Source of the DNA: Thiohalocapsa sp. PB-PSB1
GTDB taxonomy: Bacteria > Pseudomonadota > Gammaproteobacteria > Chromatiales > Chromatiaceae
Direction: 5' to 3'
Assembly (NCBI GenBank): GCA_016745215.1
Contig: CP050890.1
Location: 6,324,001 to 6,388,000 of the forward strand
Length of the DNA stretch: 64,000 nt
In this document: positions 17,936 through 27,900 of the stretch, in pieces
How positions within the stretch are numbered: the first letter of the stretch is position 1
Layout: every line of letters begins with the position of its first letter
Translations under genes and position numbers: made by a program
The notes under the pieces: model-generated
What the model saw: only the letters and a program-made list of their open reading frames with translations
Told to the model about the DNA's origin: nothing
Databases searched by the model: none

Positions 17936-18676
17936 ATGTTAAAAGATAAAACTGGCCAGAGTGTACCAAAGGCAACCTTCCATACCCGCGATGGCCATGA
18001 ATGGGTAGACATCACAACAGATGATATTTTCAAGGGAAAGACGGTGGTGGTCTTCTCTCTACCGGGCGCCTTCACACCCACCTGCTCGTCGACTCATGTA
18101 CCTCGCTATAATCAACTTGCGGAAACATTCAAGAAACATGGGGTTGATGAAATCGTTTGCGTTTCTGTCAACGATTCGTTTGTAATGAATGCCTGGCAGC
18201 AAGAGCAAAAAGCGTACAATATTCGTTTCATTCCTGATGGTAATGGTGAGTTCACTGACGGAATGGGCCTGTTAGTCGACAAGGACAATCTCGGTTTTGG
18301 TAAGCGTTCTTGGCGCTACTCCATGTTAGTTAAAGATGGCGTCATTGAGAAGATGTTCCTCGAGCCGGAGGTTGAGGGCGACCCCTTCGAAGCGTCAGAT
18401 GCTGACACGATGCTTGCTTACATCGCGCCAGAAGCACCTAAACCGGTGGATGTAACCATATTCACACGCCCGGGCTGCCCATTTTGCGCCAAAGCCAAGC
18501 ATATGTTGGAAGAAGCCGATATGGCATACGAGGAATTAATACTAAACCGCGACTATACCGAGCAGACACTACGCGCGGTAGCGAATGCGACCACAGTGCC
18601 ACAGATTTTTGTAGCAGGTGAGAAAGTCGGTGGGTCAGATGATCTTGAAAGTTGGTTGACGCATGCTAAGAGTTAG
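17936..18676 (+). CDS. garB: Peroxiredoxin-glutaredoxin fusion (GarB-type peroxidase)
   Basis: About 246 residues in two domains. The N-terminal Prx5-type peroxiredoxin carries the peroxidatic Cys in PGAFTPTCSSTHVPRY. The C-terminal glutaredoxin (from about residue 178) has the RPGCPFCAKAKHM active site, then TTVPQIFVAGEKVGGSDDL. The fusion reduces hydroperoxides with glutathione, or in Chromatium relatives glutathione amide, and the Grx domain regenerates the Prx Cys. AGGAGA at 17923-17928 sits 7 bases before the ATG at 17936, which is better than the in-frame ATG at 17930. The disulfide reductase gene follows after about 380 bases, the same order as garB-garA. Use of glutathione amide is an inference from that order. 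Confidence 0.92.
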   Translation: MLKDKTGQSVPKATFHTRDGHEWVDITTDDIFKGKTVVVFSLPGAFTPTCSSTHVPRYNQLAETFKKHGVDEIVCVSVNDSFVMNAWQQEQKAYNIRFIPDGNGEFTDGMGLLVDKDNLGFGKRSWRYSMLVKDGVIEKMFLEPEVEGDPFEASDADTMLAYIAPEAPKPVDVTIFTRPGCPFCAKAKHMLEEADMAYEELILNRDYTEQTLRAVANATTVPQIFVAGEKVGGSDDLESWLTHAKS

Positions 18677-18903
18677 GACAGTACCAATTTAACCCCGACG
18701 CGGAATCCATGTTCATTCCTAAAGAGAGTTGTCGCGTACAACTTCATTACGCCAAGTGTCAGCTCGACGCAGAAGTATCAAGATCGGGTAGACAGTACGA
18801 AAGTTGATGACATCACCTCGAGCGATAACTCCCGATTACGCGCATGGATGCGCGACTGCCGTGCTGTAGGTCCGAAATTTTCCCAGCAACTCTCACTACT
18901 TAT

Positions 18904-19029
18904 TAAGGCGGCTTCTGTCGAGAAACATACCACCTGGCTTATCTTCTCGTCTGTCCTCGACATCGCGGAGGTGAACAAGAATCCAGCGCCAGCTTCGGTA
19001 TCTAGTATGTTCTCTCCGGCAATCGCTTA
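18904..19029. mobile_element. MITE family 3, short degenerate copy
   Basis: It starts TAAGGCGGCTTCTGTCGAGA and ends CGGCAATCGCTTA, and shares ACCACCTGGCTT and TCTTCTCGTC with the copy at 34110-34271. It is 126 bp against about 162 bp for other copies and lies directly before the reductase gene. The rest of the 377-base gap (18677-18903) shows no gene. Confidence 0.65.
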
Positions 19030-19053
19030 AGAAATTAACAAACTAATCTAGGT

Positions 19054-20424
19054 ATGGTTCAAATGGCTGAACAGTTTGACTTAATCGCCATCGGCGGTGG
19101 TAGTGGCGGACTCGCGGTTGCGGAAAAAGCCGCGGAATACGGCAAACGTGTTGCCATCATCGAAGCAAGCAAGCTTGGCGGCACCTGTGTCAATGTCGGC
19201 TGTGTGCCGAAAAAGGTAATGTGGTACGCGGCCAATCTGGCCCAAGGTGCTCGCGATGCCCGCGACTATGGCGTACTTACTAATATCGAAGCTATCGATT
19301 GGCAAACCCTGGTGACAGGAAGACAAAGTTATATCGCCGGTATTCTGGGCTACTGGAACGATTATACCGGAGGTAAAGGTATTACCGTCCTTCAAGGTGC
19401 CGCGCGCTTTATTGACACTCACACAGTAGAAGTGAACAACCAACGCTACAGCGCCGAGCATATCGTCATCGCCACCGGCGGGCGCCCCATCGTTCCGCGC
19501 TTGCCCGGAGCTGACCTGGGCATCACATCCGATGGCTTTTTCCAGTTGCAAGAACAGCCTAAACACGTATGCGTAGTTGGTGGCGGCTACATTGGCGTCG
19601 AGTTAGCTGGAGTCCTACGTGCTCTTGGTTCAGAGGTAACCGTAGTCGCGCTCGAAGAGCGTGTACTCGAGACTTTCGATCCGATTATCAGTAATACAGT
19701 AGCCCACAATATGGCCCAAGATGGTATTCAAATGCATCTACCATTCGCCGTGGCCTCTCTCGAACGGCAGACTAACGGCATTGCTGTTTGCGACCAAGAT
19801 GGAAATATATTGAGTGGATTCGATACCGTGCTTTGGGCAATCGGTCGGGCGGCAAACACCGCTGATCTCAACCTGGAAGCTACGGATATCGATGTCCTCC
19901 CGGATGGTACAATCCCTACGGATGCATATCAAAATACCACAGCATCTGGTATTTATGCCATCGGTGACATCACTGGTCGGGTCCCACTAACGCCCGTTGC
20001 CATCGCTGCCGGACGACGTCTTGCGGATCGGCTATTCAATAACCAAACCGAAAGCCGTGTGGACTATGAAAATATTCCAACCGTAGTATTCGCTCATCCA
20101 CCAGTTGGCAGTGTAGGTCTTACGGAGGCGCAAGCACGGGAAAGTGGCCGTCAAGTTACCATTTATCAAACTGAATTTCAGCCAATGCGCTACGCACTGA
20201 ACCATCACGGATCACGCACAGCAATGAAATTAGTTTGTGTTGACGACAATCAGCGGGTGGTCGGCATCCATATGGTTGGCGATGGTGTCGATGAAATGCT
20301 GCAAGGCTTTGCAGTTGCAGTGAAACTCGGTGCAACAAAGGCCGATTTTGACAATACCCTAGCTATTCACCCAGTGAGTGCAGAAGAGTTGGTTACACTC
20401 AAGCAGCCCCATCATAGCGAATAA
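19054..20424 (+). CDS. gorA: Glutathione (or glutathione amide) disulfide reductase
   Basis: A 456-residue class I flavin disulfide reductase that keeps the thiol pool reduced. The FAD-binding IAIGGGSGGLAVAEKAAEYG, the redox-active GGTCVNVGCVPKK, a second Rossmann motif VVGGGYIGVELAGVL, and the C-terminal HPVSAEELVTL with the catalytic His-Glu pair are all present. After the second Rossmann strand the sequence is VVALEERVLETFDP, where E. coli Gor has two Arg residues that hold the NADPH phosphate. Acidic residues here suggest NADH preference, as described for Chromatium GarA. The start could be 19054 or the ATG at 19063. It pairs with the Prx-Grx gene upstream. Confidence 0.93.
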   Translation: MVQMAEQFDLIAIGGGSGGLAVAEKAAEYGKRVAIIEASKLGGTCVNVGCVPKKVMWYAANLAQGARDARDYGVLTNIEAIDWQTLVTGRQSYIAGILGYWNDYTGGKGITVLQGAARFIDTHTVEVNNQRYSAEHIVIATGGRPIVPRLPGADLGITSDGFFQLQEQPKHVCVVGGGYIGVELAGVLRALGSEVTVVALEERVLETFDPIISNTVAHNMAQDGIQMHLPFAVASLERQTNGIAVCDQDGNILSGFDTVLWAIGRAANTADLNLEATDIDVLPDGTIPTDAYQNTTASGIYAIGDITGRVPLTPVAIAAGRRLADRLFNNQTESRVDYENIPTVVFAHPPVGSVGLTEAQARESGRQVTIYQTEFQPMRYALNHHGSRTAMKLVCVDDNQRVVGIHMVGDGVDEMLQGFAVAVKLGATKADFDNTLAIHPVSAEELVTLKQPHHSE

Positions 20425-20567
20425 GTTCAAGCGACCGTCGGGTTATACCATCATAGCGGAATTGCAATCGATTGGTTGCATCATGATATCTTGGGGATAA
20501 TCCGAACGATTTTGCTGAGCTACATAATAAATATATGAGTTGTATGTCGCACTTCCTTACATTAGGG

Positions 20568-20684
20568 ATTTTATTCATAACTCCGCCCTACTGACCAGCC
20601 GGTGCGTGGGGCCTTTCCGTAAAAATCGTTGGTTTTTTTAAAATTACCGGGGCGTCCGAGGTTTTGGCAGAGCTTATGAATTGG
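20568..20684. mobile_element. MITE family 1, degenerate copy
   Basis: It contains ATTTTATTCATAACTCCGCC at the left and AGCTTATGAATTGGGC at the right, plus GCCTTTCCGTAAAAATCGTT and TTTTTTTAAAATTACC inside, which align with the intact copy at 30361-30491. ATTAGG occurs on both sides and may be the remains of a target duplication. Confidence 0.65.
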
Positions 20685-20704
20685 GCTTATTAGGTCGCTG
20701 ATAA

Positions 20705-21787
20705 TTAGTATCGTAATAGCTCGAACTCCTCAAATGCAATTTGGACAGGAATTGCCAAACCAAAGCCACGTTCCGTAGGATCATTTCCTTCCGTGGCTTT
20801 CAAAGTATTGATACCGACTACTTCACCCAGCTCGTTGACTAAAGGCCCGCCACTGTTACCAGGCATAATTCTGGCATCAGTTACTAATAACTCACCTCGA
20901 GTGCCGTTGAAGATTCCAACTGTAATCATGTCAGAAATGCCCAGCGGACTACCTATTGCGTAAACTTTGTCAGCCTGACGAAGTACTCCAGTAGACATCG
21001 GCTCGATAAATGGCGTTCGATAACCTTTCATCTGCAATAATGCCAAATCATAATTGGAGCTGAGGTCCACTAATTCTGCGGTGAATGTGGATCCATCCTT
21101 GAGCTCAATCTCAAAACTGCTCTGCAGTTGTGCCGTATAGTGTTTCATTTCGAATTCGCGCTTCGCTTGCCGATATTCCAGTGAGCGCTCTCTCAATAAT
21201 TCCTTTCCACGGTCATATTCGCGCGGATTCCGGTAATGACTGCGCGGCAACGACAGCTTACGCTTCAACTCGTCGAGTTGGACCTTTACAAACTCCAGAT
21301 AATCCTGCTGCTGTTTAGCCCAATCTTCGGGAGGTTTTACGACATGCCGATTGGTCAAGAGTAATCCGTCTCGAGATATGAAGAAGCCAGAGCCACTACC
21401 CATGGCTGATTTGACCTTGACAACCGCAAGGCTGCTCATTTCGACATCGCTGACTGGCTGATAGTGATCAAGCAAACGCTGCGCCAAGTTGCGTTCGCTT
21501 TCTGGTGGCGATACCCTGAGTGCTATATGAGGCATGCTCTCTTCCAATTCCGACGCGCCTCCCTGATGCACTCGCGGACGATCGCTGAATATCCAATTAC
21601 CCTGCGCATCCTGATAGCGATAAATCTCTGCGAACAGAGTTGCGCTGGGCACCAGTACAAGTAACCAGGCAAAAAGCAACCCATACCACCCTACGTGGCG
21701 ATCCCTGAGTATCCCAAAAGCCGCCCTAAAAGCTGCTTGGACGAGGTTTGAACTAATCCTCGAATAGAGGCTGATTCGTATGCCCAT
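20705..21787 (-). CDS. Trypsin-like serine protease with N-terminal DUF4124-like segment
   Basis: About 360 residues. After a membrane or signal segment (WYGLLFAWLLVLVPSATLF) comes a DUF4124-like stretch, EIYRYQDAQGNWIFSDRP, then a trypsin/HtrA-type protease domain. The catalytic triad is visible: His in LLTNRHVV, Asp in NYDLALLQMK, Ser in MPGNSGGPLV. An Arg/Lys/Glu-rich, probably helical insert of about 70 residues separates His from Asp. It has no PDZ domain, so it is not a standard DegP. The start at 21787 (MGIRISLYSRI) is preferred because the in-frame ATG at 21952 would add 55 residues before the signal segment. It is a periplasmic or surface protease with unknown substrate. Confidence 0.85.
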   Translation of the reverse strand: MGIRISLYSRISSNLVQAAFRAAFGILRDRHVGWYGLLFAWLLVLVPSATLFAEIYRYQDAQGNWIFSDRPRVHQGGASELEESMPHIALRVSPPESERNLAQRLLDHYQPVSDVEMSSLAVVKVKSAMGSGSGFFISRDGLLLTNRHVVKPPEDWAKQQQDYLEFVKVQLDELKRKLSLPRSHYRNPREYDRGKELLRERSLEYRQAKREFEMKHYTAQLQSSFEIELKDGSTFTAELVDLSSNYDLALLQMKGYRTPFIEPMSTGVLRQADKVYAIGSPLGISDMITVGIFNGTRGELLVTDARIMPGNSGGPLVNELGEVVGINTLKATEGNDPTERGFGLAIPVQIAFEEFELLRY

Positions 21788-22369
21788 GATCCTAGTTTTA
21801 TCATAGGGGTTACATTGACGCTCAAAGGTCGCGCGTTGGAGCCCGTCTTGGGCATATCCAATCCCGTGGTGGGCCCCATGGTGGGCTGGGATATTCCCAT
21901 TACTCACAGTACTATAGACCATCCTCTGCGGCAACCCATCGTTAATGAACAATCTCTTGCCAAGGACATTGCTCGCGACCGATCTGCGAAGCTTGATTTG
22001 TCCATGCGGTTCGTCGTCAACCAGTTACACTGATGCGGCCGATCTTACCCGCCAGCGCGTTCTCCCTTTCCGTACTCGAGTCACCGTTAATCACCTCAAG
22101 TCAGATGTTTATCGGTGCCATACAGCTAGGCGAGCAGATCTACGCTACTGTGTTACACACAGATGTATTCGAGAGCTTTAGGTCTGCCTCGATCCTGAGG
22201 GCCACTTGGATGTGCACCTGAGATAGGCTACTCGCGAGAGGCCCGGGAGACACAACCCCGAGGAAACGTACTTCAGCGAGTTGGCTAACTTACAGCAGCA
22301 TCTGGCAGCGCAACCTAGGCTCTTGGTTTTTATTCTGGATCCTGAACTGGAACAGCGATTGTCAATCTC
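21788..22369. other. Intergenic region between the protease and pilV, with a hairpin
   Basis: The 580-base gap separates two divergently transcribed genes and should hold both promoters, but no clear sigma-54 or sigma-70 site could be picked out. At 21849-21899 the arms TGGGCATATCC and GGATATTCCCA form an imperfect hairpin around a GGGCCC core. No fimT-like gene is present here. Confidence 0.5.
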
Positions 22370-22888
22370 ATGCGAATCCACACCCGAAATGCCCGACAAT
22401 ATGGCTTCACGCTGCTGGAAGTCTTGGTCACGGTGATCATCATGACCATTGGTATGCTTGGCGTTGCTGGCCTGCAGCTGGCCAGCATGCGTAGTAATCA
22501 TAGCGCATACCTGCGCACCCAGGCCACCATTGCTGCCTACAGCCTGATTGATCGTATGCGTGCAGATCCGGCCGAGTTCAACGGCAAACGCTTCAACACG
22601 ACGTCCGGAGATACTCCGCAGAGTTTTCAAAACTGGGTTTATGATTTGGAGCGCATTGGGTTGCAAGACAATATCGGCGATGCCCAGGGCGAAGATTCAG
22701 ATATCGTTATCGGTGAGGTCAATTGCTCCGATGACGACGAGAACATCTGCCTTGAAGGAAACTGCCAAATCATTGTGCGTTGGAACGACTCCCGCGGCGA
22801 GGCGATCGAACTGGCCGAAGGTGCCCGCGGCAGCGACAAGACTGAGAGCGCAGCTGAATTCAGCGTATGTACGCGTATAGCGCAATGA
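22370..22888 (+). CDS. pilV: Type IV pilus minor pilin PilV
   Basis: A 172-residue prepilin. The leader ends in Gly with the processing motif GFTLLEVLVTVIIMTIGMLG, which includes Glu+5, and continues with VAGLQLASMRSNHSAYLRTQ, typical of PilV. PilD would cleave after the Gly. Minor pilins prime pilus assembly and carry PilY1 to the tip. The stop overlaps the preferred pilW start. It is the first gene of the pilV-W-X-Y1-E locus. The C-terminal part has four Cys residues (VNCSDDDENICLEGNC and a later VC). Confidence 0.9.
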   Translation: MRIHTRNARQYGFTLLEVLVTVIIMTIGMLGVAGLQLASMRSNHSAYLRTQATIAAYSLIDRMRADPAEFNGKRFNTTSGDTPQSFQNWVYDLERIGLQDNIGDAQGEDSDIVIGEVNCSDDDENICLEGNCQIIVRWNDSRGEAIELAEGARGSDKTESAAEFSVCTRIAQ

Positions 22889-24270
22889 ATAACAACGATA
22901 CATCGGAACCCAAGGGCGGTTGTACGGCCATGCCGTTATTGCGCGTGGCGACCGGTCTGTACCGATCAGGCGGATTCTCGGTGATCGAATTGATGATCGC
23001 GATGGCCATTGGCGCCATTATGATGATCGCTCTGACCAACCTGCTGATCGACAATAAAACAGCTTATGTTCGCGAAGACCAGTTTGCCCGATTGCAGGAA
23101 GGAGCGCGGATTTCCGCGCTGTTGACTTCACGGCACCTGCGCTCGAATCGCTCCTTGGGCTGTCGAAGCCTGGGCATGACAACACTTGAAGGCCGCTTAA
23201 CGGTGAAAGCCTGCAAGCTGATCGACACCCCGGACGATGGTGCGTGCGACGATGCCGGCTGGTCGAGCCGAGATAACCTCATCAGTCTAGATCGTGCTCT
23301 CGGATACGATGGCGCTAACAATCTAAACGAACCGGACAATCTGTCAGACCTGCCTTCCGCAGCTGCTGGTGATATTGCCGCGCGTTGGCTTCGTGGGGAT
23401 ATCGTTGTCACCTGGGGCGTCGACGATGATGGTATCAGCCTAACTGCAAGCCTGCCTGAACCGATTGGCGAAAGCGGTGGTTTCCAAGGCACCGGTGCAC
23501 TTAGCGTAGCCCCGGTTCCAAGCGCGCTGGGCAATGTAGGGCGTCTCGCCTTGATCACAGATTGTGTTAATGCGGATCTGGTCGAGATCAGCGGTCCGAA
23601 CGGACTCGCTGCCGGCGATACGAGCATCCAGCATGTTGCTGAGAGTTCCGCGGGCGGCACGGTCAATGCCTCGGATGGTCTTAGCAGCGCGTACAACTGG
23701 AGTGCGCCGGAAGATCAACCCTTGGTGCCCGGGCCAGTCTACCGCGCAACGGTCTATCCATTCTCCTACGACGCCTACTACATCTGCTGCGTTGACACCG
23801 AGGACCGCGCATTACAAACGGACGACGACATTGACAATTGCCGTAATGGTGACACCGACCGCTATCGACCGTCTCTTTGTGTATGGAGTATGGAAAACAG
23901 CAACGCCAGCAATCAAGCTCTGATTACCGATATTGCTGACATGCGCGTTACTTACACCGGCGACACCGATAGCGATAATGAACTCGACTTCTTTGCTGAC
24001 GACACCGATCCGATTCCCACCGCAACCTGGGTCAGCGGTGAAAAAGCCTGGTCCGGCGTGCGCTCCGCCGAGATCGAGCTATTGGTCAGTACTGGCAATA
24101 ATCATGTTACTAGAATGGCTAAAGCCCCCGCCAAGGCCTCCTGGCCGCCAGGAAATGGCAGCGTCGTCAGCGATACCCTGGGTGCAGGTCTGACCGCCGA
24201 CACCAGGCTCTACGAACGCTTCGTCACTACCGTGGCAATGCGTGCCCGCACCCCTTGGTATTTGCCCTGA
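22885..24270 (+). CDS. pilW: Type IV pilus minor pilin PilW
   Basis: About 461 residues, long for a pilin but normal for PilW of this group. The leader is about 30 residues and ends in GGFSVIELMIAMAIGAIMM, the prepilin motif with Glu+5. The rest is periplasmic and Asp/Asn rich. The ATG at 22885 forms an ATGA overlap with the pilV stop, which is a better start than the ATG at 22867. It is followed after 26 bases by pilX. Confidence 0.9.
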   Translation: MNNNDTSEPKGGCTAMPLLRVATGLYRSGGFSVIELMIAMAIGAIMMIALTNLLIDNKTAYVREDQFARLQEGARISALLTSRHLRSNRSLGCRSLGMTTLEGRLTVKACKLIDTPDDGACDDAGWSSRDNLISLDRALGYDGANNLNEPDNLSDLPSAAAGDIAARWLRGDIVVTWGVDDDGISLTASLPEPIGESGGFQGTGALSVAPVPSALGNVGRLALITDCVNADLVEISGPNGLAAGDTSIQHVAESSAGGTVNASDGLSSAYNWSAPEDQPLVPGPVYRATVYPFSYDAYYICCVDTEDRALQTDDDIDNCRNGDTDRYRPSLCVWSMENSNASNQALITDIADMRVTYTGDTDSDNELDFFADDTDPIPTATWVSGEKAWSGVRSAEIELLVSTGNNHVTRMAKAPAKASWPPGNGSVVSDTLGAGLTADTRLYERFVTTVAMRARTPWYLP

Positions 24271-24296
24271 ATCTTTTGAGGAATGCGTAGACCATC

Positions 24297-24983
24297 ATGA
24301 GCATCATCCGTTCAGCTGCCATGCCGGTCTCATCTAACCGCATGCATCAGCGGTCAGCATGTTTAGCGGAATGGTGGCAAGCACCGGCGAACGCGGCAAC
24401 CAGCCGGTCAACGATTGTCAACCAATCCGGCGCCGTGCTTGTCCTTGGGCTGGTATTGCTGCTGGTGATCACCCTCATCGGTGTGAGCGGCCTGCGCACA
24501 ACGGTAATGCAAGAGCGCATGGCCGGCAATCTGCGCCAGAACAACATTGCTCTCCAGGCCACGGAAGCAGCGATCCAGGCGGGATTGGCCTATGTCGAGA
24601 GTTTGCCTTCAGTACCGATCGTCAGCGCTAGTGGTTCCAACTACCTATGGCCCGCCTGTACAGTCAGCGATGCCAATGCCGGTACTTGCCAAGACCTGGA
24701 AGACATTGTTGACAATTGGCAACAAGGAGACATCACGTCCATCAATGCAGGCGCTACCTATCAAGACATCATTGGGGAGTTGGGCGAGTCGGGCAATTTA
24801 CCTGGCGTTGTTGCGCAACCGCGCATTTACATCGAGGTTCATTACGTTGCGCCGCTGGATGCCGAACATGCAGCCCAGGGGAAAGGCGTCTACTACTTCA
24901 CGGTTACAGCGGTAGGTTTCGGCGCTTCGCAAAAGGCACGTGCCATCGTCCAGTCTACGGTGGCCAAGATATTTGAGTTCTAG
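24297..24983 (+). CDS. pilX: Type IV pilus minor pilin PilX
   Basis: A 228-residue protein with an N-terminal hydrophobic helix SGAVLVLGLVLLLVITLIGV followed by TTVMQERMAGNLRQNNIALQ, the hallmark of PilX. The leader before the helix is about 45 residues, longer than usual, so an internal start is possible. It sits between pilW and pilY1 as expected and takes part in priming the pilus and presenting PilY1. Confidence 0.88.
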   Translation: MSIIRSAAMPVSSNRMHQRSACLAEWWQAPANAATSRSTIVNQSGAVLVLGLVLLLVITLIGVSGLRTTVMQERMAGNLRQNNIALQATEAAIQAGLAYVESLPSVPIVSASGSNYLWPACTVSDANAGTCQDLEDIVDNWQQGDITSINAGATYQDIIGELGESGNLPGVVAQPRIYIEVHYVAPLDAEHAAQGKGVYYFTVTAVGFGASQKARAIVQSTVAKIFEF

Positions 24984-24994
24984 AGGGGCTGATC

Positions 24995-27900
24995 ATGCAT
25001 AAGCAACAGTTGCATCTTTGTTATCGACAAACGCCTCGACGGTTCAGTCTGGATCAAACGCGTCAGGCCAGCGTGACTCTACTGCTGGCCACTGCCATGA
25101 TATTTAGTTTTGTTGGTCCCGCGCTTGCCAAAGACATCGACCTCGATACGTTGCCGCCATTCCTGCTACAAGGCGTCCCGCCGAATTTGGTGATGACCTT
25201 GGACGATTCCGGAAGTATGGAAGCAGGTTTCCTTCCTTCATCGCTTATACGCATATGGGACAAGGCGAGAACAGCAGAGCCCGATCCCCACCAATCAGCC
25301 GCCGCTGTTCTCACGTCACCAGATGTGAATCGCATTTACTACAATCCAACAACAATCTACTTGCCGGGTGCTGACAAAAATGGCGAGTCTTTGGGTCATG
25401 CCGATTTTTCAGCGGCCAAAATCTACGCCCATTTGGAGGACTGCGGCAATGGAACAACTGATCTTGGAACGGACTACATCAAGGCGTTTGGGACAGACTA
25501 CACTTTTTATTGCACAGGCGAGCTAGGTCAAACAGATCCGCCATCCGCGGCCTATTACCATTTATACGATCCCGGCAATCTCTACAATACCAACCCGGAC
25601 TCCAACGTCGTCTGCAACGCCGGCGGTTCACTCGACCCAGTATGCAACCTGTGTGGCGATGACTTTTCTGGGCCGAATGAGGATACACCGGACGCTTGTT
25701 TCGATCGCGTACTCGTCGGTGGCAGTGCCGATCTACTGATCGCCGAATGCAGCAGTGTACCGGAGGGTACCAGCGGTATCGCCGCTCAAGATACCTTTGA
25801 ACAAACGCAAACCTACAACATTAGCACCAGTTTAAGCCTAGTTGACCGTATCGAAAATCAACCTTGCGTGCCCCGCGGTGATACCAGTGCGTTGAACCTA
25901 GCACCAGGCAGCAATGTCTCGGAGACCAACTTTGCCAACTGGTATAGCTATCACCGAACCCGCATGCTGATGGTCAAGACCTCCCTGAGTCATGTCATGC
26001 ATAGATTGCCCAGCGATATCCGAATGGCCTATCAGCAATTGCGCCAGGACGATATGTGGGAATCCAACACCGGTGCGTTTGCGGAATTGGCGAACACTTT
26101 CGGAGTTTACTCGGACATCAAGTCTGACTTTTATGCATGGATATCTCGGCTTCAGCGTGAGGGTGCGAACACCTTACTTTGTACCTCGCATGTAAGAGCA
26201 GCGGAGTTCATGGCCAGCGACCTAGCTCAGGCCGATGATATCAATGCGCACCGCAATGCTGAGAAAAGCTTTGCGGATAACAGTTGCGCGGTCAAGTGCC
26301 GGAATAATTTTCATTTGATGTTCACCGATGGCGGATGGGAAGATTATTGGGGAAATGACATGCTTGGACAATACGGCTTTAAAGAATCATGGCCTTGCGA
26401 GGGCGGCGAGCAGGGATGTTGGATGAAGATTGACCCCAATCAGGACGGTGCCAGTGTGCATGAATTGCCGTACAATCGTTATCGAATCGACACTTACGAC
26501 CCCAATGCCGTGACTTCCCGGATCTACGCCGACGGCAACACCGGAATGCTTGCAGACATTGTGTTCTACTATTGGCGGCGGGATTTGCGTCCTGATGCAA
26601 GTAATTTGGTGCCTCCGCTTCTAGCCTCCTGGGATGACGATTCAGATGCCGATTCACTAGCGAATTTCTGGAATCCCACCAATGATCCGGCCACCTGGCA
26701 GCATGTATCCTTCTATGCAGTTGGCCTTGGTGCGAACGGTGCCGTAACGCCCAGCGATCTGAGCCCGTATGGCACCTATAGCCTGAATGGCTCTGTGAAG
26801 ACCTTGCTGGATCATGGTTTCCCCTCACCAACTGGCGACATGTCGACAACCCCGTACACCGACGAAGGTGATCCTGGATTGATTCAGCCAGCCGGCCCAT
26901 TTACCTCGATTGGCGGTATGGATCTCGAGGCATTTTACGAGTGGCTTGCGGCGTACATGGAAGCTCTAAAAGCTGAAACCGTGCTCCCTCAGTTCAGTTG
27001 GAATTCGGGGAAAATACCAGAGTACGCAAAGATAGACGACCTTTACCATGCTGTACTGAATGGCCGCGGAAGTTACTTTAATGCATCCAATACCGACGAA
27101 TTGATCAGTTCCTTGACCGCCGCGCTTCACGAGGTCGCATCCGCAGCGGACGCTACGGCATCGAACGCATCGGTTGACACCAACGTTGGATGGTTGGGTG
27201 ACGGTACCTTGCTGTTCCAGACCATCGTCAATACCGCTGATTGGAGTGGTCAACTGCGCGTCTATCGTATTTCCACTGGTTCAGGCGAGGGATTCTGTAA
27301 CGATCAACCACGCGGAGAACCCTGCCTGACCGATTGGGTGCCGAGCGAGCCGACAGCAAGCAATCGCAACATCTTTACGCCAACGAACAACGGCATAGCA
27401 GAGTTTGAACGCGATGTATTCGATAGCCTGAGTCGCGACCAGCAACGCGGATTGCTTGGATGCGGCGATAACTCTGAATCTGGCGGTCTCGACATCTGCA
27501 ATGACAATGCTGATCCCACCACCGAGGATGCTCAGAATCAGATCCTGCTAGCCAAGGATCGAATCGAATACCTGCGCGGCGGGATGCAAGGCGACGAGCG
27601 TTTTCGCCCCCGCGAGTTCGATGGGCTGTGGTTGGGCGACATCATCGGAAGCAATCCCGCCACGGTCGGATCTCCTACAGGTGTATTTCCAGAGGAGGAC
27701 TACATAACCTTTCGCAACACCACCAGCCGCCCAGATATGATCTACGTGGGCTCAAACGATGGCATGTTGCACGCATTCCTGGTACCCGACTCTCCGGAGC
27801 AAAACCCAAATGGTAGGGAAGAATTCGCCTACGTGCCAAAGAGCATCTATGCTCATCTATCGGACCTGACTGAGCCGGATTATGCCTCCCTAACGGTCGC

